A stretch of DNA of 64,000 nucleotides from CAZYTM01 sp964649725 (GTDB lineage Bacteria; Desulfobacterota; Desulfuromonadia; Geobacterales; Geobacteraceae). Below are positions 28,300 through 37,841 of this stretch, in pieces. The notes under the pieces are model-generated. The model worked only from the letters and a program-made list of their open reading frames with translations, made no database searches and was not told the DNA's origin. Numbering within the stretch: position 1 is the stretch's first letter; every line of letters begins with the position of its first letter. The stretch lies in assembly GCA_964649725.1 (NCBI GenBank), contig CAZYTM010000001.1:558001-622000 (forward strand). The letters run 5' to 3'. Position numbers and translations under genes: made by a program.

Positions 28300-30213
28300 A
28301 TGAGCAAAGTTATCGGAATCGACCTGGGGACCACCAACTCCTGTGTTGCAATCATGGAGGGTGGGGAACCAGTTGTCATAGCCAATGCCGAAGGGAGCCG
28401 CACCACCCCCTCCATGGTCGCCTTTGCCGATAGTGGCGAACGGCCGGTGGGGCAGCAGGCCAAGCGGCAGGCAGTAACCAACCCCGAAAACACCCTGTTC
28501 GCAATCAAACGGCTGATAGGCCGTCGCTACGAATCTGAGGCGGTCAAGAAAGATATTGCCATCTCCCCCTTCAAGATCGTCAAGGCTGACAATGGCGATG
28601 CCTGGGTGGAGGTACGCGGGCAGAAATACTCACCCCCCGAAATCTCGGCCATGGTCTTGCAGAAGATGAAAAAAACCGCTGAAGATTACCTGGGAGAGAC
28701 CGTTACTGATGCTGTAATCACAGTACCGGCCTACTTTGATGACTCCCAGCGCCAGGCAACTAAGGATGCCGGCAAAATTGCCGGCCTTAATGTCCTGCGT
28801 ATCATTAACGAGCCGACTGCGGCAGCCCTTGCCTATGGCCTGGACAAGAAGAAGGATGAAAAGATAGCGGTCTTTGACCTTGGCGGCGGGACCTTTGATA
28901 TCTCGATACTCGAACTTGGAGAAGGGGTGTTCGAGGTGAAATCGACCAATGGAGACACCTTTCTGGGTGGGGAGGACTTTGACCAGAAGGTGATCGACTG
29001 GATCGCCGATGAGTTCAAAAAGGATCAGGGGATCGATCTGCGTAACGACAAAATGGCCCTGCAGCGGCTTAAAGAAGCAGCGGAAAAGGCCAAATGCGAA
29101 CTCTCCACGTCGCTGGAGACAGATATCAACCTTCCTTTCATCACCGCCGATGCCACAGGCCCCAAACATCTCACCCTGAAATTGAGCCGGGCCAAACTGG
29201 AGGACCTCTGCGCCGATCTTATCGCCAAACTGGAAGGACCATGCCGGACTGCCCTCAAGGATGCCGGGCTCTCTCCCAGCGAGGTGGACGAGGTTATTCT
29301 GGTCGGCGGTATGACCCGGATGCCTATTGTCCAGAAAAAAGTACAGGAAATTTTTGGCAAGTCCCCTAATCGAGGTGTCAACCCGGATGAAGTGGTGGCA
29401 ATCGGCGCTGCTATCCAGGGGGGGGTTCTCAGAGGTGATGTGAAAGATGTACTGCTGCTGGATGTTACCCCTCTCTCCCTCGGGATAGAGACCTTGGGCG
29501 GGGTTATGACTAGGCTTATCGACAAGAACACAACCATACCATGTCGCAAGAGTCAGGTATTCTCGACTGCAGCTGACAATCAACCGGCCGTGACCATCCA
29601 TGTCCTGCAGGGTGAACGGGAGATGGCCGGTGATAACAAGACCCTTGGCAACTTTGAACTGACCGGAATTCCTACTGCACCCCGCGGAGTCCCCCAGATC
29701 GAGGTCACCTTTGACATCGATGCCAACGGCATAGTGCATGTCTCGGCCAAGGACCTTGGCACTGGTAAGGAGCAGTCGATTCGTATTACTGCATCATCCG
29801 GCCTCTCCAAGGAAGAGGTGGAGAAGATGGTCAGAGATGCTGACGCCCATGCCGCAGAAGACAAAAAGAAACGGGAGCTGATCGAGGCGCGCAATCAGGC
29901 CGACAGTCTTGCTTATTCAACGGAAAAATCGTTGAAGGAGTTTGGCGACAAGATCGATGCTGCTGAGAAGCAGAAGATCGAGGAAGCGCTTGCTGCTCTA
30001 AAGAAGACCCTGGAGGGGACCGATACCGAGGCAATCAAGAAGGCCAGCGACGAGTTGATGCAGGCTTCTCACAAACTGGCTGAGGCAGTTTACGCCAAGG
30101 CCCAGCCGGGCGAAGAAGCAGCTCACAATGGGGAAGCACCCAAGGAAACTGGTGCCAAAGGGGAAAAGGTAGTGGATGCTGATTTTGAAGAGGTTAAAGA
30201 AGACAAAAAATAA
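28300..30213 (+). CDS. dnaK: Molecular chaperone DnaK (Hsp70)
   Basis: 637 aa, full length. The ATPase domain carries IGIDLGTTNSCVA, AVFDLGGGTFDISIL and VGGMTRMPIVQKKV. The substrate domain (LLLDVTPLSLGIETLGGVMT) follows about residue 388, then a helical lid and an acidic tail ending DADFEEVKEDKK. AAGGAGG lies 10 nt before the ATG. GrpE and DnaJ, its co-chaperones, are the neighbouring genes. Confidence 0.98.
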   Translation: MSKVIGIDLGTTNSCVAIMEGGEPVVIANAEGSRTTPSMVAFADSGERPVGQQAKRQAVTNPENTLFAIKRLIGRRYESEAVKKDIAISPFKIVKADNGDAWVEVRGQKYSPPEISAMVLQKMKKTAEDYLGETVTDAVITVPAYFDDSQRQATKDAGKIAGLNVLRIINEPTAAALAYGLDKKKDEKIAVFDLGGGTFDISILELGEGVFEVKSTNGDTFLGGEDFDQKVIDWIADEFKKDQGIDLRNDKMALQRLKEAAEKAKCELSTSLETDINLPFITADATGPKHLTLKLSRAKLEDLCADLIAKLEGPCRTALKDAGLSPSEVDEVILVGGMTRMPIVQKKVQEIFGKSPNRGVNPDEVVAIGAAIQGGVLRGDVKDVLLLDVTPLSLGIETLGGVMTRLIDKNTTIPCRKSQVFSTAADNQPAVTIHVLQGEREMAGDNKTLGNFELTGIPTAPRGVPQIEVTFDIDANGIVHVSAKDLGTGKEQSIRITASSGLSKEEVEKMVRDADAHAAEDKKKRELIEARNQADSLAYSTEKSLKEFGDKIDAAEKQKIEEALAALKKTLEGTDTEAIKKASDELMQASHKLAEAVYAKAQPGEEAAHNGEAPKETGAKGEKVVDADFEEVKEDKK

Positions 30214-30239
30214 CGGCTGCAAGCTTGCCGTTGCATATC

Positions 30240-30267
30240 GTAGGGGCGACGCAACCGTCGCCCCTAC
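30240..30267. repeat. REP-like palindrome between dnaK and dnaJ
   Basis: GTAGGGGCGACG pairs perfectly with CGTCGCCCCTAC around a 4-base loop. There is no T-run, so it is more likely a REP-type palindrome or an intercistronic mRNA-stabilising hairpin than a terminator. Palindromes built on TAGGGGCGACG are, from memory, dispersed repeats in several bacterial genomes; the copy number here is unknown. Confidence 0.7.
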
Positions 30268-30301
30268 ACGTATTTAAAGTTAAGGATAAAAGGAATCTAC
30301 C

Positions 30302-31423
30302 TTGGCCAACGGGGAAAAACACGACTATTACGAACTGCTAGGTCTCCACAAAAACGCCTCTGATACTGAAATAAAGAAAGCTTACCGCAAAATGGCGGTT
30401 CAGTATCATCCGGACAAGAACCCGGGGGACAAGTCAGCGGAAGACAAATTCAAGGAGATCAGCGAGGCTTACGAAGTCCTTTCTGACCCGCAGAAGCGCG
30501 CCCAGTATGATCAATTCGGGCATGCCGGGCTGAGTGGCGGTGGTTTTGGTGGCGGTTTCAATGGCTTTGGCGCCGGCAGCCCATTTGGCGACATTTTCAG
30601 TGACATCTTCGGTGATATTTTTGCCGGGCAGCGGCAAAAAGGTCGAGGCCGCCGCGGAGACGATCTGCAGTATAATATGGAGATCAGTTTCGAAGAGGCG
30701 GCCTTTGGCATAGAAAAATCGATCGATATCCCCTATGCAAAGCGTTGTGACACCTGTTCCGGCAGCGGCGCAAAGCCTGGCACTGAGCCTAAAGTCTGTC
30801 CTACCTGTCGTGGCGCCGGGCAGGTCAGATTCCAGCAGGGATTCTTCAGCGTCAGCAAGACCTGCAGCCACTGCAACGGTGAAGGCCGGGTGGTGGAGAG
30901 TCCTTGTCCCTCTTGTCGAGGGACCGGCAGTATTAAGGATATAAAAACCTTATCGGTAAAGGTTCCGCCAGGGGTAGAGACCGGCAACCGTCTCAAACTT
31001 GCCGGCGAAGGTGGACAGGGTGCCAAGGGGGGGGGTAACGGCGATCTTTATGTTTACCTGTCTGTGCAGGAACACCCTTTCTTCAAGCGGGAAGGTAACG
31101 ATGTTATCTGTGAAGTGCCTATCAGCTTTGTTCAAGCCGCCCTCGGGTGCGAACTGGAGGTGCCGACCCTGGACGGCAAGGTCTCCATGAAAATCAGTGA
31201 AGGGACTCAGTCGGGGCGTGTTTTGCGGCTTCGCGGCAAAGGTATCCCTGTTCTGCAAGGGTATGGCCGAGGTGACCAACTGGTTGTAGTCAGGGTAGAG
31301 ACCCCTTCTAATCTCAACAAACGTCAGCGGGAACTACTGGAGGAGTTTGCCAAGATAAGTGGCGAAGATATTCATCCATTGCGGAAGAATTTTTTTGAAA
31401 AGGTTATGGAAAAATTGAGCTGA
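30302..31423 (+). CDS. dnaJ: Co-chaperone DnaJ (Hsp40)
   Basis: 373 aa. J-domain at about residues 6-70 with the HPD motif (YHPDKNPGD) that stimulates DnaK ATPase, then a Gly/Phe-rich region. Four zinc-binding CxxCxGxG-type repeats follow (CDTCSGSG, CPTCRGAG, CSHCNGEG, CPSCRGTG), then the C-terminal substrate domains. The start is a TTG with AAGGA about 7-8 nt upstream; it gives the usual N-terminus. Last gene of the CIRCE set. Confidence 0.97.
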   Translation: MANGEKHDYYELLGLHKNASDTEIKKAYRKMAVQYHPDKNPGDKSAEDKFKEISEAYEVLSDPQKRAQYDQFGHAGLSGGGFGGGFNGFGAGSPFGDIFSDIFGDIFAGQRQKGRGRRGDDLQYNMEISFEEAAFGIEKSIDIPYAKRCDTCSGSGAKPGTEPKVCPTCRGAGQVRFQQGFFSVSKTCSHCNGEGRVVESPCPSCRGTGSIKDIKTLSVKVPPGVETGNRLKLAGEGGQGAKGGGNGDLYVYLSVQEHPFFKREGNDVICEVPISFVQAALGCELEVPTLDGKVSMKISEGTQSGRVLRLRGKGIPVLQGYGRGDQLVVVRVETPSNLNKRQRELLEEFAKISGEDIHPLRKNFFEKVMEKLS

Positions 31424-31815
31424 TGTTACCTGCTTTTTTCCTTGTCAGCGCTGCAAAGTTGAGTAAAGAAAGTTATTAACACCAAGGATAACCAGACTTG
31501 CCAAGGTCACGGTGATAGGCAGCTGTTATATCTATCATGACTGCCATAATATGAGCCAAAGCGCTCTGCCCGCCAATAGCGAATACCCGTTTATGTCTCG
31601 ATTCTCCATAACTGCCTAGCTAAGCAACGATCTGCCTTGAATAACAGCTAACATATTGCCATCTAAACATTGTTTGGCGTGGCCAAGGTTCATCCATAGC
31701 GGTATCAACTTGTACTATTTAGCACTTTGCATAGGGCTTGATTGGTGCTATTTTTATACATTAAGAGAACAGTGCAAATCGATAACTGTCCGCCTGTTTT
31801 CAGGAAAGAGGAGCT
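31424..31815. other. Intergenic region between dnaJ and larB, no gene seen
   Basis: About 390 bases with stops in all useful frames. A T-run (CTTTTTTCC) about 10 bases after the dnaJ stop is not preceded by a good stem. Near 31725-31765 there are promoter-like TTGCAT and TATTTT boxes of poor quality. Nothing else is recognised. Confidence 0.4.
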
Positions 31816-32565
31816 ATGGATACCCGTGAGTTGAAATCTCTGCTGCAAAATCTGCAAAACGGCGATCTCGATATAGCCGAAGCCATGGAGAGGCTCAAGC
31901 ACCTCCCCTATGAAGACCTTGGCTGGGCTACGGTAGATCATCACCGGGCATTGCGGGTGGGTTGCCCGGAGGTAATCTTCGGCGCGAGCAAGACGGTCGA
32001 GCAGATAGATCGGATCATGTCAGCATTGCTGGCCAAGGGTAACAATATACTTGTGACACGGCTGTCTGAAGAGAAGTCGCGGGTGCTGCTGGAAAGGTTC
32101 CCGAATGCGCAATATCATACCGATGCCGGTTGTCTCACTATAGAACAGAAGCAGATTGAAATTGTCGGCCGAGGCAGAATCCTGGTGGTGTCGGCTGGTA
32201 CCTCGGATCTGCCGGTGGCAGCCGAGGCCTTTCTAACGGCACGTATCCTTGGCAATGAGGTGGAACAGCTCCATGATGTCGGAGTAGCAGGCATCCATCG
32301 TCTCTTGGCAAGGAAGGAGATGCTGGTGAATGCTGCGGTGATTATTGTCGTTGCCGGAATGGAAGGGGCGCTGCCATCTGTAGTAGCAGGGCTGGTGGGG
32401 AAACCGGTAATAGGGGTGCCTACCTCGGTCGGTTATGGCGCATCTTTCGGGGGCGTTGCCGCCCTCTTGGGGATGCTCAATTCTTGCGCGGCAGGGGTGA
32501 CAGTAGTCAACATTGATAATGGTTTTGGTGCCGGTTATGCGGCAAGTCTGATGAACAGGGGATAG
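31816..32565 (+). CDS. larB: Nickel-pincer cofactor biosynthesis protein LarB
   Basis: 249 aa, usual length. LarB carboxylates nicotinic acid adenine dinucleotide and hydrolyses it to pyridinium-3,5-biscarboxylic acid mononucleotide, the first step to the lactate racemase cofactor. The C-terminal AIR-carboxylase-like domain is clear (VVSAGTSDLPVAAEAFLTA, IIVVAGMEGALPSVVAGLV, GVPTSVGYGASFGG). GAAAGAGGAG precedes the ATG. larC starts one base after its stop. larE and a larA-type enzyme are not in the window. Confidence 0.93.
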   Translation: MDTRELKSLLQNLQNGDLDIAEAMERLKHLPYEDLGWATVDHHRALRVGCPEVIFGASKTVEQIDRIMSALLAKGNNILVTRLSEEKSRVLLERFPNAQYHTDAGCLTIEQKQIEIVGRGRILVVSAGTSDLPVAAEAFLTARILGNEVEQLHDVGVAGIHRLLARKEMLVNAAVIIVVAGMEGALPSVVAGLVGKPVIGVPTSVGYGASFGGVAALLGMLNSCAAGVTVVNIDNGFGAGYAASLMNRG

Positions 32566-32566
32566 G

Positions 32567-33739
32567 ATGAAGGGGCTCTACATCGATTGTACCGCCGGTA
32601 TTGCCGGTGACATGATGGTTGCTGCGTTACTGGAACTGGGGCTGCCGTTGTCATACTTGAAAGAGCAGCTGGACTTGCTCTCTTTGCCGGCAGGGAGTTT
32701 CAAGCTGGGCAGCGAACAGGTGAATCGCCAGGGGATAATGGCCAGACGGCTTCTGGTTGAAGCAGCAGATGACCATCAGCATCGCCATTACTCTGACATC
32801 AAGGTGTTGCTGGCAGCAAGCGGTTTGCCGGCACGAAGCAAAGAGCTCTCCCTTGCTATCTTCGCCCGGCTTGCCGAAGCTGAAGCCAAGGTTCATGGCG
32901 TATTACTTGACAAGGTCCATTTCCACGAGGTAGGTGCCGTTGACTCCATAATCGACATCGTTGGCACGGCAGTCGGTGTCGATTATCTGGGAATCGAGAC
33001 AATCAGCGCTGCCCCGCTCCCTTATGGCAGCGGCTGGGTCGATACCGCGCACGGCAGACTGCCGGTACCTGCACCGGCCACGGCAGAACTTCTCCAGGGG
33101 TTACCGGTCCATTTCGACATCGGTCCGGGCGAGCGGGTGACACCTACCGGGGCGGCCATCGTGGCTGCGCTGGTCAACTCCCAGCGTCTGGTCACGCAGT
33201 TCAGAGTGGCAGCGATCGGTTCTGGTGCCGGTAGTCGGGACTATTCAGATGTTCCCAATATTTTACGTCTTGTCATGACAGAATTGCCTGATAAGATTAT
33301 TCTGGATAATATTTACGTGCTGGAAACTCATATCGACGATATGAATCCGGAAATATTCGGGTTTCTTATGGAGCGCCTCCTTGCTGCCGGGGCGCTGGAC
33401 GTGGCTTTCTCGCCGTTGCAGATGAAAAAGAACCGCCCTGCCACCAGATTGACACTGCTCTCCTCGCAGCATAAATTGGCTGAACTGGCCTCTCTGGTCC
33501 TTACCGAATCGACTGCTGCAGGTGTTCGCTATTATCCTGTGGAACGACTCACCCTGGAAAGAACCTGCAAGGATTTGGATAGCTCGCTTGGCCGGGTAAA
33601 GGTCAAGGTATTCGAACATGCCGGCAATTTCTCTCGAGTCGTGCCGGAATTCGAAGAGTGTCGCAGGATAGCACTCGAAAAAGATATCCCGCTCATTGAA
33701 GTCTACAAGATTATAGAGCGGGAAGCAGCTGGATCATGA
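32567..33739 (+). CDS. larC: Nickel-pincer cofactor nickel insertase LarC
   Basis: 390 aa in one unbroken frame. LarC inserts nickel into the pincer nucleotide in a CTP-dependent reaction. YIDCTAGIAGDMMVAALLEL at the N-terminus, HFHEVGAVDSIIDIVGTA and ETHIDDMNPEIFGFLMERLL are characteristic. In some lactobacilli larC is read by a programmed frameshift; that is not needed here. Its end overlaps the start of pgpA by 4 bases, so larB, larC, pgpA and cinA form one tight transcription unit. Confidence 0.93.
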   Translation: MKGLYIDCTAGIAGDMMVAALLELGLPLSYLKEQLDLLSLPAGSFKLGSEQVNRQGIMARRLLVEAADDHQHRHYSDIKVLLAASGLPARSKELSLAIFARLAEAEAKVHGVLLDKVHFHEVGAVDSIIDIVGTAVGVDYLGIETISAAPLPYGSGWVDTAHGRLPVPAPATAELLQGLPVHFDIGPGERVTPTGAAIVAALVNSQRLVTQFRVAAIGSGAGSRDYSDVPNILRLVMTELPDKIILDNIYVLETHIDDMNPEIFGFLMERLLAAGALDVAFSPLQMKKNRPATRLTLLSSQHKLAELASLVLTESTAAGVRYYPVERLTLERTCKDLDSSLGRVKVKVFEHAGNFSRVVPEFEECRRIALEKDIPLIEVYKIIEREAAGS

Positions 33740-34185
33740 GACCATTTATTGTCGTCCTTGCCACCTGGGGGGGGACAGGTTTCAGCCCCTTTGCCTCAGG
33801 GACAGTCGGCACACTGGCGGCAATCCCGTTTTATCTGATTCTGGCGCGGCTCTCATTGCCGTTGTATATCTTGACAGTCATAACTTTCGGGGTCTTTGCC
33901 TGCTGGATAGCGGATGAGGCGGAGCGGATATTCGGCGAACAGGATTCAGGTAAGATAGTTATAGACGAAGTGGTCGGCTATCTGGTGACAATGACGGCAG
34001 TTTCTCCTGACTGGAAAGGTGTGCTGGCCGGATTTTTACTGTTTCGGCTGTTCGATATAATCAAGGTACCTCCGGCAAACTATTTTGACCGCCAGATGCA
34101 TAACGGCTACGGCGTTGTTCTTGATGACGTTGCAGCAGGCTGCTATGCCTGCCTCGCAGTTCATCTTCTCTTGAGGTTATTGTGA
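33736..34185 (+). CDS. pgpA: Phosphatidylglycerophosphatase A
   Basis: 149 aa, membrane enzyme that dephosphorylates phosphatidylglycerol phosphate. TWGGTGFSPFASGTVGTLAA near the start and IDEVVGYLVTM and FRLFDIIKVPPANYFDR in the middle are PgpA signatures; several hydrophobic helices span the protein. The start ATGA overlaps the larC stop and its own stop overlaps the GTG of cinA (GTGA), so translation is probably coupled on both sides. Confidence 0.93.
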   Translation: MRPFIVVLATWGGTGFSPFASGTVGTLAAIPFYLILARLSLPLYILTVITFGVFACWIADEAERIFGEQDSGKIVIDEVVGYLVTMTAVSPDWKGVLAGFLLFRLFDIIKVPPANYFDRQMHNGYGVVLDDVAAGCYACLAVHLLLRLL

Positions 34186-35423
34186 AGATTGCAACATTAT
34201 CCATAGGTGACGAGCTTATTTACGGCGAGGTGGTAGATACCAATGCCACTCGAATCGCGCAGCGACTTTACGCTGCCGGCATCAAGGTGCAACGCCATCT
34301 TACCGTCGGTGATCTGGAGCCAGATATTGTTGAGGCACTGGAGCGACTGGCGGACAAGAGTGAAGCGGTGATTGTCAGCGGCGGCCTAGGCCCGACAACA
34401 GACGACATTACGTCTCGGGCCGCGGCAAAAGTGGCTGGACGGCGGCTGGTGCTAAACGAAGAAGCGCTGGCGCATTTAAAATCAGTGGCGGAAAAACTGG
34501 GGGGTAATGTCCATCCCCAGAATGACAAACAGGCGCTGCTGCCGACCAAATCGACCCTAATTCCCAATCCGCTCGGTACTGCCTGTGGATTTTACCTTAC
34601 CCATAACGGCAGGTATCTCTTTTTTCTCCCTGGTGTCCCGGCCGAGATGAACCGGATGCTGGAAGATACGGTACTGCCGTTTCTTTTGCAGCGGATCAAA
34701 CACCGCAAGATCATCATGACCCGGGTGGTCAAAGTGTTCGGGCCTGCCGAGGCCGAGGTCGATTTTCTCCTCAAGGACCTGACAAAGGGGGTGGCAGGGG
34801 TCACGCTGGCATTTTGTGTGGTCTTCCCGGAGATTTTCATCACCTTGCGGGCAGAAGGGGAACGAGAGCCAGAGGTCGCCGCTCAGCTGCAGATATATCT
34901 GGAGAAGATCAGGGAAAAACTCCGAGGTTCGATATATGCCGAGGATTCTGACACCATAGATACAGTAGTCGCCCGCCTTTTCAGGGAGAAAGGACTTACC
35001 CTGGCAGTTGCCGAATCTTGTACCGGCGGGCTGGTAGCCAAACGGCTTACTGATGTGCCGGGGAGCTCTCACTATTTCAGAGAGGGGGTTATCTCCTACT
35101 CAGATGCTGCCAAGACAAAGCTGTTGCAGGTTTCACCGGAGCTGCTTGCCGAGCATGGCTCGGTCAGCGCCGAGGCAGCTAAGGCTATGGCCAGGGGAAT
35201 GCGAAAGCTGTCAAATAGTGATCTGGCAATTGCAGTGACCGGGATTGCCGGACCTGACGGCGGGAGTGAGGCTAAACCGGTCGGTACTGTCTTCATTGCC
35301 CTGGCTAGCAGTGCCGGCTGTCAGGCCAAAAGATATCGTTTTTATGGTGACCGGCACGAAATCAGGACGATTACCGCATTCATGGCTATGGACTGGTTGC
35401 GTAGGCAGTTGCAATTACTTTGA
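34182..35423 (+). CDS. cinA: CinA-family protein (competence/damage-inducible; NMN amidohydrolase)
   Basis: 413 aa with two domains. The N-terminal MoCF/COG1058 domain (SIGDELIYGEVVDTNATRIA, SGGLGPTTDDITSRAAA) corresponds to ADP-ribose pyrophosphatase activity in characterised homologues. The C-terminal PncC domain (VAESCTGGLVAKRLTDVPGSS and AVTGIAGPDGGS) corresponds to nicotinamide mononucleotide deamidase. Start is GTG, overlapping the pgpA stop. In many bacteria cinA lies next to recA; here recA follows after one sensor kinase gene. Confidence 0.93.
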   Translation: MKIATLSIGDELIYGEVVDTNATRIAQRLYAAGIKVQRHLTVGDLEPDIVEALERLADKSEAVIVSGGLGPTTDDITSRAAAKVAGRRLVLNEEALAHLKSVAEKLGGNVHPQNDKQALLPTKSTLIPNPLGTACGFYLTHNGRYLFFLPGVPAEMNRMLEDTVLPFLLQRIKHRKIIMTRVVKVFGPAEAEVDFLLKDLTKGVAGVTLAFCVVFPEIFITLRAEGEREPEVAAQLQIYLEKIREKLRGSIYAEDSDTIDTVVARLFREKGLTLAVAESCTGGLVAKRLTDVPGSSHYFREGVISYSDAAKTKLLQVSPELLAEHGSVSAEAAKAMARGMRKLSNSDLAIAVTGIAGPDGGSEAKPVGTVFIALASSAGCQAKRYRFYGDRHEIRTITAFMAMDWLRRQLQLL

Positions 35424-35492
35424 TAGTAGCTGTCGCAGTAAGTAAGATTATTTAGTCCCTGATGAACAGATGTCCGGTGGTGGAGAGAGTAT

Positions 35493-37613
35493 ATGCCCGC
35501 CATACAAAATTCTGCGTTGAACTGCCTGAAGTTGGTGGTAGGACTGATAATAGTCGGTTTCCTGCTCGAAGGGGTCTATGATTTCAATGAGCCTGGCCGC
35601 CCGGCATTCCTGCATGCGATAAATCTGTTCATGCTGCTCAGTCTTCTCCTGGCTTTGATCATCCTCGAAGTACTGGGGCGCCGTTTCCGCCAGAACGAGT
35701 TGCACCGGAATCTGCTGGACCGGCAGACCATGCAACAGGAGGTGGACAACGCCATACTGCGTTACAAGAACCTCATGGAATGCGCCGGGGATGCGATATT
35801 GGTGGTTGGGGCCAAAGATGGCAAACTCCAGGAGGTCAACCAGCAAGGGCTGCAACTTTTTGGCTACAGCAAGGAAGAACTGGAGTCGTTGGATGGTTTG
35901 TCGCTGGTATCGATTGAGGAGCAGCACGAATATAGTTCGCTGGTCTTGCGGGTTCGCCGCCGAGGCATGGTGCAGAAGGAGAATCTGACATTTGTGCGGC
36001 GGGATGGCTCGTTATTCATTGGTGATGTCTCCGCGCGGCTGATCGATCTTGGCGGAGAAGATATTGTTCAGGTCATAATTCGCGATATAACCGAGAAACG
36101 CCAGATTGATCTGGAGATCCGCCAGCGCAACAGGAAACTGTCGATACTCAACAACATCATTGCCAAGGCTAATCAGAGCCTTGAACTGCAGGCTGTTCTT
36201 ACTGTGACTCTGCGGGAGACTTTTGAGATATTTGGTGCTGAAGGCGGAATAGTTCATCTGCTGGCACCAGAGGAAGATAAGCTGCTCCTTGCCGCAACGC
36301 ACAACATTACAGCGGACCTCCGTAAAGATCTGGGGAGTTGCTCTCTAGACCCGGCAGCAGGATGTATCACCTTTGCCAGCAATAAATGTCACACCGTACC
36401 TGATCTGGAGACACTATCCTGCCCGGTAGGGAAGCTATTGACGGCTGACGGCTGGAAATCGGCACTGGCAGCCCCTTTGATGGCAAAAAGCAAACTTATC
36501 GGTATCTTGCATATAATGACCAGGCAGAATCGGCACTTCACTGAGGATGAACTGCAGTTTTTCACAACGGTTTGCCACCATATCGGTATTGTCATAGAAC
36601 ATGCCAGGCTCTTTGATGAACTGAACTGGAAGACTGAGGAATTGCTCCGCTCCCATCGACTGCTGGAGAAGAGCAGTCTCAATCTGACCGTATCACAGGG
36701 CAGGTTGAAAAATAATCTTAGTATGGTAGAGCGTGCCAATGTAGAGCTGGAACGCCTTGATCGGATGAAGAACCATTTTCTCGGGATGATTTCCCATGAG
36801 TTTAAAACTCCTCTTACCAGCATTCTCGGCGGAGCCGAATTTCTGCTGGCGGAAAAAGGGGGAAAGTTCACTGCAGATGAGCGTCAGTTGCTGGAAATGA
36901 TCTATCATGGTGGTGCCAGATTGAATGAAATAGTGAGTGATCTGCTCCGGGTGGCTAGGCTGGAAACTAAATCGCTTACCATTAACAAGAAGCCGCTGCA
37001 GTTGCATGAAATTCTTGATTTTCTGTTGCAGGAAATAAACCCGCGACTGGAACGTCGCCAGCAGAGAATCCAACTGCAGAATCTGCAGTCGCTCCCTTAT
37101 TTCAACGGTGACCGGGAATACCTGATGGAAGTCTTCATGGAACTGCTCGAGAATGCCATGAAATTTACCCCTGACCAGGGGGTGATTACCATCTCGGGTT
37201 GGGTGACAGATCGCATGCAATTGTCGGCGAAACAGGAGATTCTCGAGCGGTTTAACCCCTACTTCTACCAGCTGATGGGGGAAAATTGTTATCTCCATGT
37301 GGAGATCAGCGACAGCGGTATAGGCATAGCTGCGGAAGAGCAGGAAAAAGTATTTGAGAAGTTTTATTCGCTGGGAGATATTCGCCATCATACCAGCAGC
37401 AAAGACAAGTTTCAGGGGAAAGGGGCCGGGCTCGGTTTGGCCATAGTAAAAGGGATGACCGAGGCTCATGGCGGGATGGTCTGGGTAGAGAGTCAGACAA
37501 GGTCGAGCAACGCCAACAGGGGGAGTTCGTTTTCGCTCCTGTTACCGCTGGAAGAAGGGGTGAGCCAGACTTCATTCCCGTTCATGCAGCAGAGCAATCT
37601 CAATTTTTCCTAG
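35493..37613 (+). CDS. Membrane sensor histidine kinase with PAS and GAF domains
   Basis: 706 aa. Two membrane helices (about residues 12-28 and 41-59) separated by a short loop precede a PAS domain (about 89-205, LMECAGDAILVVGAKDG) and a GAF domain (about 218-373). A coiled-coil linker leads to a HisKA domain with phospho-acceptor His near 435 (MISHEFKTPL) and a HATPase domain (ELLENAMKF, DSGIGI, GKGAGLGLAIV). No receiver is fused or adjacent. GGAGAG precedes the ATG. It starts 69 bases after cinA and may read on from that operon. The signal is unknown. Confidence 0.9.
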   Translation: MPAIQNSALNCLKLVVGLIIVGFLLEGVYDFNEPGRPAFLHAINLFMLLSLLLALIILEVLGRRFRQNELHRNLLDRQTMQQEVDNAILRYKNLMECAGDAILVVGAKDGKLQEVNQQGLQLFGYSKEELESLDGLSLVSIEEQHEYSSLVLRVRRRGMVQKENLTFVRRDGSLFIGDVSARLIDLGGEDIVQVIIRDITEKRQIDLEIRQRNRKLSILNNIIAKANQSLELQAVLTVTLRETFEIFGAEGGIVHLLAPEEDKLLLAATHNITADLRKDLGSCSLDPAAGCITFASNKCHTVPDLETLSCPVGKLLTADGWKSALAAPLMAKSKLIGILHIMTRQNRHFTEDELQFFTTVCHHIGIVIEHARLFDELNWKTEELLRSHRLLEKSSLNLTVSQGRLKNNLSMVERANVELERLDRMKNHFLGMISHEFKTPLTSILGGAEFLLAEKGGKFTADERQLLEMIYHGGARLNEIVSDLLRVARLETKSLTINKKPLQLHEILDFLLQEINPRLERRQQRIQLQNLQSLPYFNGDREYLMEVFMELLENAMKFTPDQGVITISGWVTDRMQLSAKQEILERFNPYFYQLMGENCYLHVEISDSGIGIAAEEQEKVFEKFYSLGDIRHHTSSKDKFQGKGAGLGLAIVKGMTEAHGGMVWVESQTRSSNANRGSSFSLLLPLEEGVSQTSFPFMQQSNLNFS

Positions 37614-37841
37614 TTAATCATATATACGATTATGCTGTTCGAACTGATAGCATCATCTCTTCCGATATTGTTTATAACCGGTAAGGGTTGAAGCATTGGC
37701 AGCAACCAGTCAATCGACAGCCATTGCATAACTATAAAGATAAGCTTGAAACAATGCCGATAAGTATGCTATTTCGAGTATACCTTTCTCCCTGCGCAGC
37801 AACCCCAGGGAAGGGAACGCTACCTGACAGGAGGCCATGGC

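Noticed and set aside
37614..37841. SOS (LexA) box upstream of recA
   Set aside because: An inverted GGTTG/CAACC pair exists, but its spacing does not fit the Geobacter LexA consensus I know.
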